From Candidatus Bipolaricaulota bacterium (GTDB lineage: Bacteria; Bipolaricaulota; Bipolaricaulia; UBA7950; UBA9294): a stretch of DNA of 64,000 bases. Below the pieces are notes generated by a model. That model made no database searches, was not told the origin of the DNA, and saw only the letters and a program-made list of their open reading frames with translations. The stretch's first letter is position 1; every line of letters starts with the position of its first letter. The stretch is taken from assembly GCA_028278555.1 (NCBI GenBank), contig JANQEA010000077.1, forward strand, positions 97,385-161,384, given 5' to 3'. The translations under genes and the position numbers were made by a program. Shown piece by piece: positions 20,360 through 29,047 of the stretch.

Positions 20360-21004
20360 TCATCCACTCCAGCGATCGACGAACAGACACTCGTCAGCGG
20401 AGATCGGGACCTGCTCGTGCCAGACGGCATTTTCGGTTGGGTAGCCGATTGGGAGATAGCAGGGGATCTCGTAGTCGTCGGGGATCCCGAGCGTCGCTCG
20501 GACGTGGTCTCTCTCTTCCGGTGTCGAGATGATCTTGGTGACGCCGAAGATCCCTTCGCTCGCTGCGGCGACCAGCAGGTTCTCGATCACCGCCCAGATC
20601 GAGGCGAGCGCATTCAGCTCGTGGAGGCTCTCCTTCGGTCCGAGAAGGTCGCCTCGCTGGCGGAAGCAGGGAACGATCAGCGCGCCGGCGGAGAGGAGCA
20701 TGCGCCCCTGCTTCGGGATCGCATCGAAGTACATCGTGTACTGGCTCTCTACGGTCATCCCCCAATCGTCGAGCATCTCCTTCAACTCCTCGTCGGTCCT
20801 CTCCTTGAGGAAGAACCGGACGAGCTTCTCACGCTGGACAGAATCCTCGACGAGGATGAAGCGCCATTCGCGGAGATGATTGTGACTCGGTGCCTTCACG
20901 CCGGCACCGAGGATCCGCAGCAGCGTCTCTCGCTCGATCGGGCGATCGTCGAAATCGCGAATCGTTCGGCGTGTTCGGATCGCATCGTAGATATCGATTG
21001 TCAT
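20360..21004 (-). CDS. Nitroreductase family protein
   Basis: FMN-dependent NAD(P)H oxidoreductase, 214 residues from the ATG at 21004, which has AGGAGG upstream. The N-terminal signature IRTRRTIRDFDDRPIERETL with the RRTxRxF phosphate-binding motif and APSHNHLREWRFILVED fits the family. The C-terminal part IPDDYEIPCYLPIGYPTE is the usual nitroreductase ending. It starts five bases after the stop of a PPOX-fold gene in a MarR-controlled operon of flavin-binding proteins. Natural substrate unknown. Confidence 0.92.
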   Translation of the reverse strand: MTIDIYDAIRTRRTIRDFDDRPIERETLLRILGAGVKAPSHNHLREWRFILVEDSVQREKLVRFFLKERTDEELKEMLDDWGMTVESQYTMYFDAIPKQGRMLLSAGALIVPCFRQRGDLLGPKESLHELNALASIWAVIENLLVAAASEGIFGVTKIISTPEERDHVRATLGIPDDYEIPCYLPIGYPTENAVWHEQVPISADECLFVDRWSG

Positions 21005-21009
21005 ATGCG

Positions 21010-21447
21010 CTAGCCTCCTGCGGAGAGTTCGAACCGCGCCTTGACCCCAAACTGCCAATACTTGCCCCAACTGGGGACGAACCGAAGGACTGTGTAATCA
21101 GGATCCGTCACACCCTTCGGGTAGAACTTCTCCCACCCGTCTTCCCACAGACGCTCGCGGGCTTCCGAATCCCGGCGAATCTCCACGCGTCCGCTGAGTA
21201 GCAGACCCTGCCACGGAATCGAGTCGTGGTACGCGAAGTAGACTGACGCGCGCGGATCCTTCTCGAGCTGCCCAACGTGTTCACTCGACGTATTCGTGGA
21301 AATCCAGATGGCTTCCAATCCGTCGTGATCGGCACATTCGACCGCCTTGATCTCCGGGCCTCCTTCGCCACCAATCGTTCCTAGGAACGCGATTCGCGAT
21401 CGTTCGACCAGCTCCAGCGCAGCTGCTCTGACCTCCGCCTCGTTCAT
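21010..21447 (-). CDS. PPOX-fold (pyridoxamine 5'-phosphate oxidase-like) flavin-binding protein
   Basis: A 145-residue split-barrel protein of the general-stress/PPOX type. Characteristic pieces are AFLGTIGGEGGPEIKAVECA, IWISTNTSSEHVGQLEKDPRASVYF and a second-strand block LLLSGRVEI. Such proteins bind FMN or other flavins; the reaction cannot be named. Its ATG overlaps the MarR gene stop by four bases. It is about as long as its paralogue two genes upstream (21890-22360) and shares the motif KxFYPKG/YFPTGxxDPDxTLLR, so they are related copies. Confidence 0.88.
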   Translation of the reverse strand: MNEAEVRAAALELVERSRIAFLGTIGGEGGPEIKAVECADHDGLEAIWISTNTSSEHVGQLEKDPRASVYFAYHDSIPWQGLLLSGRVEIRRDSEARERLWEDGWEKFYPKGVTDPDYTVLRFVPSWGKYWQFGVKARFELSAGG

Positions 21448-21893
21448 GGTGTTCCTTTCCCGTGCTGTTCCGCGAGATTGCCCAGGATCCGCTCGAGCGT
21501 CCGCTCGAACGCACCGATCTCAGCCTTCGTAAGCCCGCGGTAGTAGACGTCACTCATCTCCTGCGACACACGTTCGTACGCCGCCTGGGCCGCGCGATCC
21601 TTGTCGGTCCGCTTCACCAGGATCACCCGGCGATCGGTCTCCGATCGCTCGCGCACGATGTACTCCGATTCCTCGAGCCGATCGAGCATGCTCGTCAGCG
21701 TCGACTTCCCGAGGGCCGTCCGCGTCGCCAGCTCGCGGATTGGGATCGCATCCTCCTGCCACAGGACAAAGAGGATCCGTCCCTGGGCCGGGTTGATCTC
21801 GATCCCGTGTTCCTTCAGCATCCGCGTGAAGACGCGTCCCGAAAGGCGATGGACCTTCGAGAGAAGGAATCCGCCCTGGGATTCGATCTTCAC
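21444..21893 (-). CDS. MarR-family transcriptional regulator
   Basis: Winged-helix repressor-type regulator of 149 residues. The recognition region is visible as IPIRELATRTALGKSTLTSMLDRLE followed by the wing YIVRERSETDRRVILVKRT, with helices at each end for dimerisation. The GTG start at 21893 overlaps the TGA stop of the upstream gene in GTGA, and its own stop overlaps the next ATG; an open frame reaching further upstream has no family support. It is embedded in the flavoenzyme operon and probably autoregulates it through the palindrome at 22391-22406. Confidence 0.93.
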   Translation of the reverse strand: MKIESQGGFLLSKVHRLSGRVFTRMLKEHGIEINPAQGRILFVLWQEDAIPIRELATRTALGKSTLTSMLDRLEESEYIVRERSETDRRVILVKRTDKDRAAQAAYERVSQEMSDVYYRGLTKAEIGAFERTLERILGNLAEQHGKGTP

Positions 21894-22360
21894 GGCGTCA
21901 CCTTGAAAGCGAACTTCTCTCCCTGATTCCAGCCGCGTACCTCGAACGGGAAGAGCCGAAGGAGCGTGAAGTCGGGATCGTCGACCTTCCCGGTCGGGAA
22001 GTACTGCGCCCACCCGTCAACCCAGAGCGCCTTCTTGATCTCCATGTCATCGACGATCTCGACATCGCCGACCAGGCAGACGCCGAAGAAGTCCGCCGGG
22101 TGAGAGAAGTAGAGGCATATTCGAGGATTCGCCTCGAGTTCGACCCTCTTCTGAGAGCACGTGTTCGTCGCGACATAGGTCATCAGATCACTCGAATGAT
22201 CGGCGTAGATCGGGACCTGGTCCGGGTACTGCTCACGGTTTCGGAGGTTGAGCATCGCGCGCGTCCGCGGGTATCCGTCGGCTCCGACACTCGTCAGGTA
22301 GACCGCATCCGCCGAGCTCATCCGCTCGACGCACGTCTTCAAGAGTTGCGCATTGGACAT
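21890..22360 (-). CDS. PPOX-fold flavin-binding protein, first gene of the MarR operon
   Basis: A 156-residue split-barrel protein related to the PPOX gene two positions downstream. Visible features are AVYLTSVGADGYPRTRAMLN, IYADHSSDLMTYVATNTCSQK, ANPRICLYFSHPADFFGVCLVG and the C-terminal DPDFTLLRLFPFEVRGWNQG. The ATG at 22360 has AAAGGAG five bases before it and is preferred over an ATG eight codons upstream. Being first in the operon, it is the gene most directly under the operator-promoter at 22390-22418. Confidence 0.9.
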   Translation of the reverse strand: MSNAQLLKTCVERMSSADAVYLTSVGADGYPRTRAMLNLRNREQYPDQVPIYADHSSDLMTYVATNTCSQKRVELEANPRICLYFSHPADFFGVCLVGDVEIVDDMEIKKALWVDGWAQYFPTGKVDDPDFTLLRLFPFEVRGWNQGEKFAFKVTP

Positions 22361-22389
22361 ACTGTCTCCTTTGTTCGATACCACATATT

Positions 22390-22418
22390 ACGATATAGAA
22401 CTATCGACAGCAAGTCAA
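22390..22418 (-). promoter_or_regulatory. Promoter with overlapping palindromic operator for the MarR operon
   Basis: On the minus strand TTGACT (22418-22413), a 17-base spacer and TATCGT (22395-22390). The palindrome CGATA-TAGAAC-TATCG (22391-22406) covers the -10 element and half of the spacer, the expected place for repression by the MarR protein encoded in the operon. Confidence 0.7.
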
Positions 22419-22707
22419 GGCCGGCGAGTGCTCTCACGGCCGAAGTGAGGCGAAGGACATCGGACGACGCCAACCGCCAGCGCCGCCCGATGACCCGGGT
22501 ACAACCAGAAGACTGCACATCCCGGGCAAACGGAGTCTACAAGGCAGTTTGCTCAGCTGTCAAGTCCTGAGAACAGCTCCAAGCATGTTCGTGAGAAATC
22601 TCTGAAGGCCACATTTTGATCTTCTATCCCTATAATAGTGTGATAGAACGAGACTACAAGGAGAAATCTTGAAAAACCATAGAGAAAGCTGCTAGGCGGC
22701 ATTCAAT
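22419..22707. other. Non-coding stretch upstream of the SIR2/WD40 scar
   Basis: No gene recognised. A TATAAT at 22631-22636 could be a -10 element toward the right but lacks a convincing -35 at 16-18 bases. AAGGAG near 22660 precedes a TTG and an eight-codon frame (MKNHRESC) that may be a leader peptide or chance. Confidence 0.4.
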
Positions 22708-22916
22708 ATGAGTAGCAATCTGCGGCAGCACAGCGACATCGCCGTCGAAGCCTTCACTTGCGGTCGCGTTGCACCATTTCTCGGTATCTGCGCAAGCCTT
22801 CTCGCAGCTTCACTCCGGAGGAGTGGACACGGTTTCTCCCGAGCGAGGAGTACCGCTGCATATGCAAAAACCTGACGTCGCTTGCCAAGCCTGAAACAGC
22901 AATCCTCGATCGGTAG
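22708..22916 (+). pseudogene. Deletion scar joining a SIR2-gene start to a WD40-gene end
   Basis: From the ATG at 22708 the frame reads MSSNLRQHSDIAVEAFTCGR VAPFLGICASLL, matching the layout of the intact SIR2 protein start (MANVTDDHFEMVTREARRGR VVPFLGAGANLC). From about 22800 the adjacent frame reads FTPEEWTRFLPSEEYRCICK and stops at 22916, matching the tail of the intact WD40 protein (LTETEWNRYFPGEPYRCTCP). So the two ends of a second SIR2/STAND-WD40 locus are present and everything between, about 4.5 kb, is gone. Divergence from the neighbour shows it was a separate paralogous system. Confidence 0.8.
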
Positions 22917-23026
22917 ACCCCTACCGATTCTTCGGATGCGCGACCAGCGAGATAATCAAGACACTCCAGCTCGCCTCAACGCAACCCGCAGAAGGACGTA
23001 GTAAGGACGTAGTAACGTTCAAGTAC

Positions 23027-23055
23027 TTCACTTCATGATTCTGATCTTGTATTCT
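23027..23055 (+). promoter_or_regulatory. Possible promoter of the SIR2/STAND-WD40 pair
   Basis: TTCACT at 23027-23032, a 17-base spacer and TATTCT at 23050-23055, 61 bases before the SIR2 gene. The -35 match is weak. Just upstream the 11-base sequence AAGGACGTAGT is repeated twice in tandem (22992-23013). Confidence 0.4.
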
Positions 23056-23116
23056 ATGTGTGTTGCTGCCGGAGAGACAGAGTCTCCACATGAGCCGCCA
23101 ACTGTAGGAGCACGAC

Positions 23117-24178
23117 ATGGCAAACGTAACCGACGATCACTTCGAGATGGTCACACGAGAGGCACGACGCGGCCGCGTCGTGCCGTTCCTCGGTGCCGGC
23201 GCGAACCTGTGCGGCCGCCCGGAAGGCGTGGTGTGGACACCAGACGATACAGAGCACTTGCCGAATGCCCGCGAGCTAGCCAGACACCTCGCGCTCGTCA
23301 ACGAGTGCGATCGCAAACATGGGTGCGAGTTGCCGGACCGCGAAGTTGCCGGACCGCAACCGGAGACCGAGATGCGGAGCGGTTGCCAGAACGCGGGCGC
23401 ATGCGACCTGATGTACGTGTCGCAGTATGTCGCAACCGCCGGAGGAGGGCTGCGCTCGCTCTACGACGACCTTCTCCCACTGCTCGATCGCAAGTACCCA
23501 CCTACACCTCTCCACCGCTTCCTCAGCACGCTTCCGGAGTTCTATCGAGCTGTCGTCCAGCCTAGCGTTCATGACGAGGCGTGCCGGCAACTCCTGATCG
23601 TGACGACGAACTACGATGATGTTCTCGAGTCGGCGTTCGACGAAGCCGGCGAGAAGTATCACATCGTGACCTACGTCGAGCAGCCCGATCGCCCAAACGG
23701 CTTTCTGCACATTGACCCCGATGGGCATCCGCATCCGATCGACGAACCCAACGCGTACAGCCCCATCATGGATGACACTCCGGTCATCCTGAAGATCCAC
23801 GGGGCGTTGGATCGCTCTGGCACCGGGCGAAGCTGCTTCGTGATCACGGAGAATCAATACGTGGACTACCTCGCCGAGGCGGACGTCTCGCAGTTCTTGC
23901 CACATGTCGTGCGACAGCGACTCAGCGACAGCCACATCCTCTTCCTGGGGTACGGTCTGCGCGACTGGAACCTGCGGGTCGTCTTCCGTCGGCTCTGGAG
24001 ACGAAATGCGGCAAAAGCGAAATCCTGGGCGATCCAGAGGTCTGTGAGCGACGTCGAACGAGAATTCTGGTCCAAGGAAGACGTCGACATCTTCGACGAG
24101 GACCTCGCCGTCTACGTCCGGCGGCTCGAGCGATGGCTCGGGCCGGGAAGCCCTCAAGAAGAACGGCATGTCAGCTAA
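23117..24178 (+). CDS. SIR2-family protein, probable NAD-degrading defence effector
   Basis: A 353-residue SIR2-like protein. The NAD-binding core is intact: VVPFLGAGAN (residues 21-30), VTTNYDDVLE (162-171), VILKIHGALD (223-232) with the candidate catalytic histidine at 228, and ILFLGYGLRDWNL (274-286). These are the features of SIR2 effectors in phage-defence systems that deplete NAD, as opposed to the zinc-bearing deacetylases; no four-cysteine zinc site is seen. The stop overlaps the start of a STAND-ATPase WD40 gene by 11 bases, so the two proteins are probably made together and act together. NAD cleavage is inferred from family, not shown. Confidence 0.85.
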   Translation: MANVTDDHFEMVTREARRGRVVPFLGAGANLCGRPEGVVWTPDDTEHLPNARELARHLALVNECDRKHGCELPDREVAGPQPETEMRSGCQNAGACDLMYVSQYVATAGGGLRSLYDDLLPLLDRKYPPTPLHRFLSTLPEFYRAVVQPSVHDEACRQLLIVTTNYDDVLESAFDEAGEKYHIVTYVEQPDRPNGFLHIDPDGHPHPIDEPNAYSPIMDDTPVILKIHGALDRSGTGRSCFVITENQYVDYLAEADVSQFLPHVVRQRLSDSHILFLGYGLRDWNLRVVFRRLWRRNAAKAKSWAIQRSVSDVEREFWSKEDVDIFDEDLAVYVRRLERWLGPGSPQEERHVS

Positions 24179-27100
24179 CCGAGGCTCAGACCAGGAGAAG
24201 AGAAGTTCGCCGTATGTCGGCCTCATCTCCTTCGCCGAGGAGGATGCGCCGTACTTCTTCGGCAGGGACGACGAGATTCGCATCGTCATCTCCAACCTGC
24301 GCGCATCGCGCTTGACACTCCTCTACGGCGAAAGCGGAGTCGGGAAGAGTTCCCTGCTGAACGCCGGTGCTGTGCGACGCCTGCGCCAGCTGGCCGAACG
24401 GAACCGGGAAGCGTACGCAGACCCTGAGCTGGCAGTCGTCGTATTCCGCCAGTGGGAAGCGGACCCCCTCACGGGCCTGAAGCGAGAAACACACAACGAG
24501 GCCCTGAAGGTAGCCGGAGCCGACGCAAACCACTCTGCGCAGGGATACCTCATCGAGGTTCTCGGCAGTGCCGCCTCAGCTGTGGGGGGAAGGCTGTTCG
24601 TCGTGCTGGATCAGTTCGAGGAGTTCCTGCGCAACGTACACCGCGACAAACAGGCGGAGTTCGTGGGCGAGCTAGGTCGAGTCCTCCGCGCATCGGACCT
24701 TCGAGTCAACGTCCTGATCTCGATCCGGGAGGACGCGCTGGCTCGGCTCGATCGACTCCGATCGCAAATTCCCAGTTTGTACGAAAACATGCTCCGCGTG
24801 CAGCCGCTGGACCGAAGATCCGCAGAAGCGGCCATCGTCGAACCGGTCCACGTCTTCGCGAAGCAGACTGGCGAGCGAATCGACATCGACCCTGACCTCG
24901 CCCCCGCCGTGCTGGACGAGATAGGCTTCGGAGACACATTGCCCTCCGAAGTGGCGAACGTCTCGTCCATCGCTCCCCTCCTGCAGCTGGTCATGGAGGC
25001 TCTCTGGGACGAGGAGTGGCGGCCCGACGACACCGAGCTGCGTCTCGCCACGTTTGAGACCGATCGGATCGGCGGAGCGAAGGGGATCGTTCGGCGGCAC
25101 GTCGACAAGCGGTTCAGGAGCCTCCCGATGACCGAGCGACAGATTGCCGCCGTCCTCTTTGACTATCTCGTGACCCCTACGGGCGAGAAGATGGCCCACT
25201 CGGTGGAGAGCTTAACAGAATGGGTTCAGAAATCGCTGCCGCACGCGTCAAGCCAGATGATCGAGGTCATTCTTGAGAAGCTGTCGTGCGAAAGCAATCG
25301 GATCCTCTTCCCGTCGCCGGGGCCCGGTGATCGATACGAGATCTCCCATGACATCCTCGGCCCGCCGATCCGATCCTGGCTGGCGCGTTTTCGGGAGGCG
25401 AGACGGGTCGAAGAGGAGAGGGCCAAGCTCACAGCGAAGGCCGCCGAACAGAGGCACCGCGATCGGCAGCGCGTCCGGTTTCGCACGTGGATTGCCAGTC
25501 TTGCCGTTCTTGCTGCAGCCATCGCCGGAGCGCTGCTGGTGTTCGGATGGATTCAATACCGGGAGGCCAGCGAACAACGGGCCGTAGCGATGATAGAGAG
25601 GGAGAGGGCGAACCGTGCACTGACCGAGGCAACTGAGCATCGTGAACTAGCAGAACACCGAAGCCGCGTGGTTCGGGCTGGACAACTGGCCATGCACGCA
25701 CAGCTCGAGCTTGACGGCCCCTGCGTCGACCCCCACCGCAGCGCCCTGCTGGCCATCGAGTCGCTGAGGATCGCCCCCAATCTCGCCGGGAACCTCGCAA
25801 TCCGCCACGCCGCTCGGCTCCTTGCACCAGAAGTCTTCCAGGTCCATCACGACGAGCCGGTCTGCGATGTCGCGTTCAGCCCGGATGGTCGATACATCGT
25901 GACGGCGAGCTGGGATGACTCCGCCCGGGTCTGGGATGCATCCACGGGAGAGGAGGCAGCGCGGTTGCTCCATGAGCGCGACGTACGAGCGATCTGCTTC
26001 AGCACCGACGGGCAGCGCGTCGCTACCGCAAGCTACGACGGGACCGCGGGAGTCTGGGATTCCGCGACCGGAGCCCGGATCGTCCACCTTGTCCATCCGG
26101 GCAAGGTCACCGCGGTCTCGCTGAATCCGGACGGATCGCAGATCGCGACCGCCGGCGACGACAACGTGGCCCGCGTGTGGGACACGGCGACCGGCACACA
26201 GGTCTTCCGGCTCGACCATGACGACAGGGTGAGTGCGATCGCCTTCGCCCCCAGCGGCGAGTGGCTCGCCTCGGCGAGCCACGACCACACGGCGCGCATC
26301 TGGGATTCGGAATCCGGAGTGGAGGCCGCGCGGGTTGAATTCGGCGGAGTCGCAAACTCCATCTGCTTCAGTCAAGACGGGCTCCTTGTCGCAGTGGCAA
26401 GCGAGGATAACACTGCGAGGGTCCTCGATACTGCAACCGGCGAGGAGCTCGTTCGCGCCGACCACGACAGCCAAGTGCATGTGGTCGGGTTCGATCCCTC
26501 GGCGGCTCGGATCGCCACCGCGTGCCGAGACGGCACAGTACGGGTGTGGGCCCTGGCGACAGGTGCAGAGATGCTCCGTCTCACTCATGAAGGCAGCATC
26601 GAGTTCGCTTCGTTCAGCCCGAACGGGGAGGTGATCGCTACCGGTGGATCGGACGACACGGTCCGGCTGTGGGATGCGGCGACCGGCGAGGAGCTAGGTC
26701 GGCTGGCCCATCGGGACAACGTGTATGCTGCTGCCTTCGGCCCGGATGGAACCCGTATCGCAACGGCGAGCGCGGATGGAACCGCGCGGATCTGGGATGT
26801 GGCACCCGGAGCCGAGCCGATCCGGTTCGCCCAAACAGACGGCGTCCTGTCCGTCTCGTTCAGCCCGGACGGACAGTCGATCGCGTCTGCCGGCCAAGAC
26901 AACAGCGCGCGGATCTGGAGCCTCGACAGCAATGAGCAGGCCACGGGGATCCACCACGACAACCACGTCTGTGCTGTTCGCTTCAGCCCCAACGGGCAAC
27001 TCGTTGCCACCGCCGGGTTCGACGGTGTCGTCAAGCTATGCGATGTCAGCACCGGCGAGCAAACCGCGCGGTTCGCCCATGATCGCGAAGTCTATGACGT

Positions 27101-27848
27101 AGCGTTCAGCCCGGACGGGACACGCATCGCAAGTGCGAGCTCAGACCGGACTGTCCGGATCTGGGACATCGAGAAGGGTGCGGCAACATTTTCGCTTGCT
27201 CATGATCGTCGAGTCTACGCCGTTTCGTTTGCCCCCAGCGGCACGAGACTCGCAGCAGGTTGCGGGGAAGGCACGGTCCAGCTCTGGGACCTCTGCAACC
27301 AATCGGAGGTCCGTTCGTTCAAACACGATGCGACCGTCTGCGCAATCGGCTTCAGTTCCGATGGGAGCCAGATCGCCACAGCGAGCTGGGATCGCACGGC
27401 ACGAGTATGGGACATCGCGTCGGGCGACGAGATCGCACGCTTTGTCCACGATGAGTTCGTCTATGATATCGCGTTCAGCCCTGACGGCGCGCACATCTCC
27501 ACGGCAGGTCTCGACAACGCAGCCCGGGTCTGGGACGTAGTGACCGAAGAGGAGGTTGTACGATTGCCCCACCGCTGTGGTGTCTACGCCGTGGCATTCA
27601 GCCCATGCGGCAGCCTTCTTGCCACAGGAGGAGCAGACGGGAGAACACGCGTCTGGAGCCTCGACACCTTCAACCTTCTCGATAAGACTTGTGCCCGTGC
27701 CTCGCGCAACCTCACGGAGACTGAATGGAACCGGTACTTCCCGGGCGAGCCGTACCGCTGCACATGCCCGGACCTCCCTCCGGCGATAGATCCAACTCTG
27801 GCGCCGGAGAGCCAGCCGCTGCATGACAGTGGACGCCCGGCGATCTAG
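24168..27848 (+). CDS. Membrane-anchored STAND-type ATPase with 15 WD40 repeats
   Basis: A 1226-residue signalling protein. An nSTAND1-type ATPase domain starts with the YVGLISFAEEDAPYFFGRDDE entry motif split around residue 25, followed by Walker A GESGVGKSS (54-62), Walker B LFVVLDQFEEFL (144-155) and a helical region to about 415. A charged linker leads to one membrane segment (about 441-462), a coiled coil (465-510), and then fifteen WD40 repeats of exactly 41 residues each (about 561-1175), most with FSPDG, IATAS and RVWD motifs. The tail LTETEWNRYFPGEPYRCTCP follows. The propeller probably senses a ligand and the ATPase oligomerises to activate the SIR2 partner encoded just upstream. 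Sensor-effector roles are inference from the family. Confidence 0.88.
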   Translation: MSANRGSDQEKRSSPYVGLISFAEEDAPYFFGRDDEIRIVISNLRASRLTLLYGESGVGKSSLLNAGAVRRLRQLAERNREAYADPELAVVVFRQWEADPLTGLKRETHNEALKVAGADANHSAQGYLIEVLGSAASAVGGRLFVVLDQFEEFLRNVHRDKQAEFVGELGRVLRASDLRVNVLISIREDALARLDRLRSQIPSLYENMLRVQPLDRRSAEAAIVEPVHVFAKQTGERIDIDPDLAPAVLDEIGFGDTLPSEVANVSSIAPLLQLVMEALWDEEWRPDDTELRLATFETDRIGGAKGIVRRHVDKRFRSLPMTERQIAAVLFDYLVTPTGEKMAHSVESLTEWVQKSLPHASSQMIEVILEKLSCESNRILFPSPGPGDRYEISHDILGPPIRSWLARFREARRVEEERAKLTAKAAEQRHRDRQRVRFRTWIASLAVLAAAIAGALLVFGWIQYREASEQRAVAMIERERANRALTEATEHRELAEHRSRVVRAGQLAMHAQLELDGPCVDPHRSALLAIESLRIAPNLAGNLAIRHAARLLAPEVFQVHHDEPVCDVAFSPDGRYIVTASWDDSARVWDASTGEEAARLLHERDVRAICFSTDGQRVATASYDGTAGVWDSATGARIVHLVHPGKVTAVSLNPDGSQIATAGDDNVARVWDTATGTQVFRLDHDDRVSAIAFAPSGEWLASASHDHTARIWDSESGVEAARVEFGGVANSICFSQDGLLVAVASEDNTARVLDTATGEELVRADHDSQVHVVGFDPSAARIATACRDGTVRVWALATGAEMLRLTHEGSIEFASFSPNGEVIATGGSDDTVRLWDAATGEELGRLAHRDNVYAAAFGPDGTRIATASADGTARIWDVAPGAEPIRFAQTDGVLSVSFSPDGQSIASAGQDNSARIWSLDSNEQATGIHHDNHVCAVRFSPNGQLVATAGFDGVVKLCDVSTGEQTARFAHDREVYDVAFSPDGTRIASASSDRTVRIWDIEKGAATFSLAHDRRVYAVSFAPSGTRLAAGCGEGTVQLWDLCNQSEVRSFKHDATVCAIGFSSDGSQIATASWDRTARVWDIASGDEIARFVHDEFVYDIAFSPDGAHISTAGLDNAARVWDVVTEEEVVRLPHRCGVYAVAFSPCGSLLATGGADGRTRVWSLDTFNLLDKTCARASRNLTETEWNRYFPGEPYRCTCPDLPPAIDPTLAPESQPLHDSGRPAI

Positions 27849-27888
27849 CGCTCTCGCATACTCGCAACAACCTCACTTGCACGCCCTG

Positions 27889-27894
27889 TATAAT
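27889..27894 (+). promoter_or_regulatory. Candidate -10 element before the dehydrogenase gene
   Basis: A perfect TATAAT directly preceded by TG, 31 bases before the start codon; no good -35 hexamer is found at the right distance. Confidence 0.45.
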
Positions 27895-27925
27895 CCCGCC
27901 AACCTATCCAGGTGGGGGAGGGCTT

Positions 27926-29047
27926 ATGTCCTACAAGATCGCGCTCCTGCCCGGCGATGGCGTCGGGGCGGACGTGCTCGAAGCGGCCAAGGGCGTCCTC
28001 GATGCAATCGGCTTCGAGGCCGAGTACACCTACGGGGATATCGGGTGGGAGTTCTGGTGCAAGGAAGGGAATCCCCTTCCGGATCGCACGATCGACCTTT
28101 TGAAGTCGACTGACTGCGCGCTCTTCGGCGCGATCACGTCGAAGCCGAAGGACGAAGCGGCGGAGGAATTGTGCGCCGAACTCCAAGGGAAGGGCATCGT
28201 CTACTCGTCGCCGATCGTCGGCCTGCGGCAGCTGTTCGGGCTCCACACGAACTTGCGCCCGTGCAAGGCCTACGAGGGAAACCCTCTCAATCTCCGGGAC
28301 GACATCGATCTCGTCGTCTTCCGAGAGAATACGCAGGGTCTCTACGCCGGCATCGAGTGGCATCCGGTGTCGGACGAGATCAAGGCTGCCTTCAGCACGC
28401 ATCCGAAGTTCAAGCGCTTCGTGGACGTTCCGGGAGATCAGATGGCGATCTCGACGCGCGTCTTCACGCGCGAAGGCTGCCAGAAGATCCTGGCGAGCGG
28501 CTTCGAGTACGCGAAGAAGCACGACTACAAGACTGTCACAGTAGTGGAAAAGCCGAACGTCATCCGAGAGACCTCCGGCCTGATGATCCGCGCGGCCCGC
28601 GAGATGGTGAAGGACTACCCGAGGATCGAACTCTGGGAGACGAACATCGACGCGATGTGCATGTGGCTCGTCAAGAACCCACAGGACTACGGCGTCCTCG
28701 TCAGCTCGAACATGTTCGGCGACATCCTGTCCGACCTCGCCGCACAGATCGTCGGCGGCCTCGGCTTCGCCTGTGCCGGCAACATCGGCGATGACTACGC
28801 GGTGTTCGAGCCGACACACGGCTCGGCGCCGAAGTATGTCGGGCAGAACAAGGTCAATCCGATCGCCATGATCCGCTCGGCGAAGATGATGCTCGATTAT
28901 CTCGGCGAGACCGAGAAGGCGGGTAAGATCGAGACCGCCGTCGCGGATACGATCCGCGAAGGTCGTCTGCAGACCTACGACATGGGCGGAACCACCTCCA
29001 CCACCGAGATGGCCGAAGCGATCGCCAAGGCCGCGAAGGAGGCGTAG
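27926..29047 (+). CDS. Isocitrate/isopropylmalate dehydrogenase family protein
   Basis: A 373-residue beta-decarboxylating dehydrogenase. The family backbone is complete: [19 protein letters not shown], the [11 protein letters not shown] substrate loop near residue 135, [30 protein letters not shown] with metal-binding aspartates, [20 protein letters not shown] and [18 protein letters not shown]. The [10 protein letters not shown] loop is nearer to isocitrate/homoisocitrate enzymes than to leuB, but specificity cannot be fixed by eye. GGGGGAGGG precedes the ATG. The gene abuts an MmgE/PrpD gene with no gap, suggesting that the second protein makes or removes this enzyme's hydroxy-tricarboxylate substrate. 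Confidence 0.92.
   Translation: MSYKIALLPGDGVGADVLEAAKGVLDAIGFEAEYTYGDIGWEFWCKEGNPLPDRTIDLLKSTDCALFGAITSKPKDEAAEELCAELQGKGIVYSSPIVGLRQLFGLHTNLRPCKAYEGNPLNLRDDIDLVVFRENTQGLYAGIEWHPVSDEIKAAFSTHPKFKRFVDVPGDQMAISTRVFTREGCQKILASGFEYAKKHDYKTVTVVEKPNVIRETSGLMIRAAREMVKDYPRIELWETNIDAMCMWLVKNPQDYGVLVSSNMFGDILSDLAAQIVGGLGFACAGNIGDDYAVFEPTHGSAPKYVGQNKVNPIAMIRSAKMMLDYLGETEKAGKIETAVADTIREGRLQTYDMGGTTSTTEMAEAIAKAAKEA

Noticed and set aside
22992..23013. CRISPR-like or regulatory array upstream of the SIR2 gene
   Set aside because: Only two direct 11-base copies without spacers; listed as a small tandem repeat only. No CRISPR array occurs in the window.
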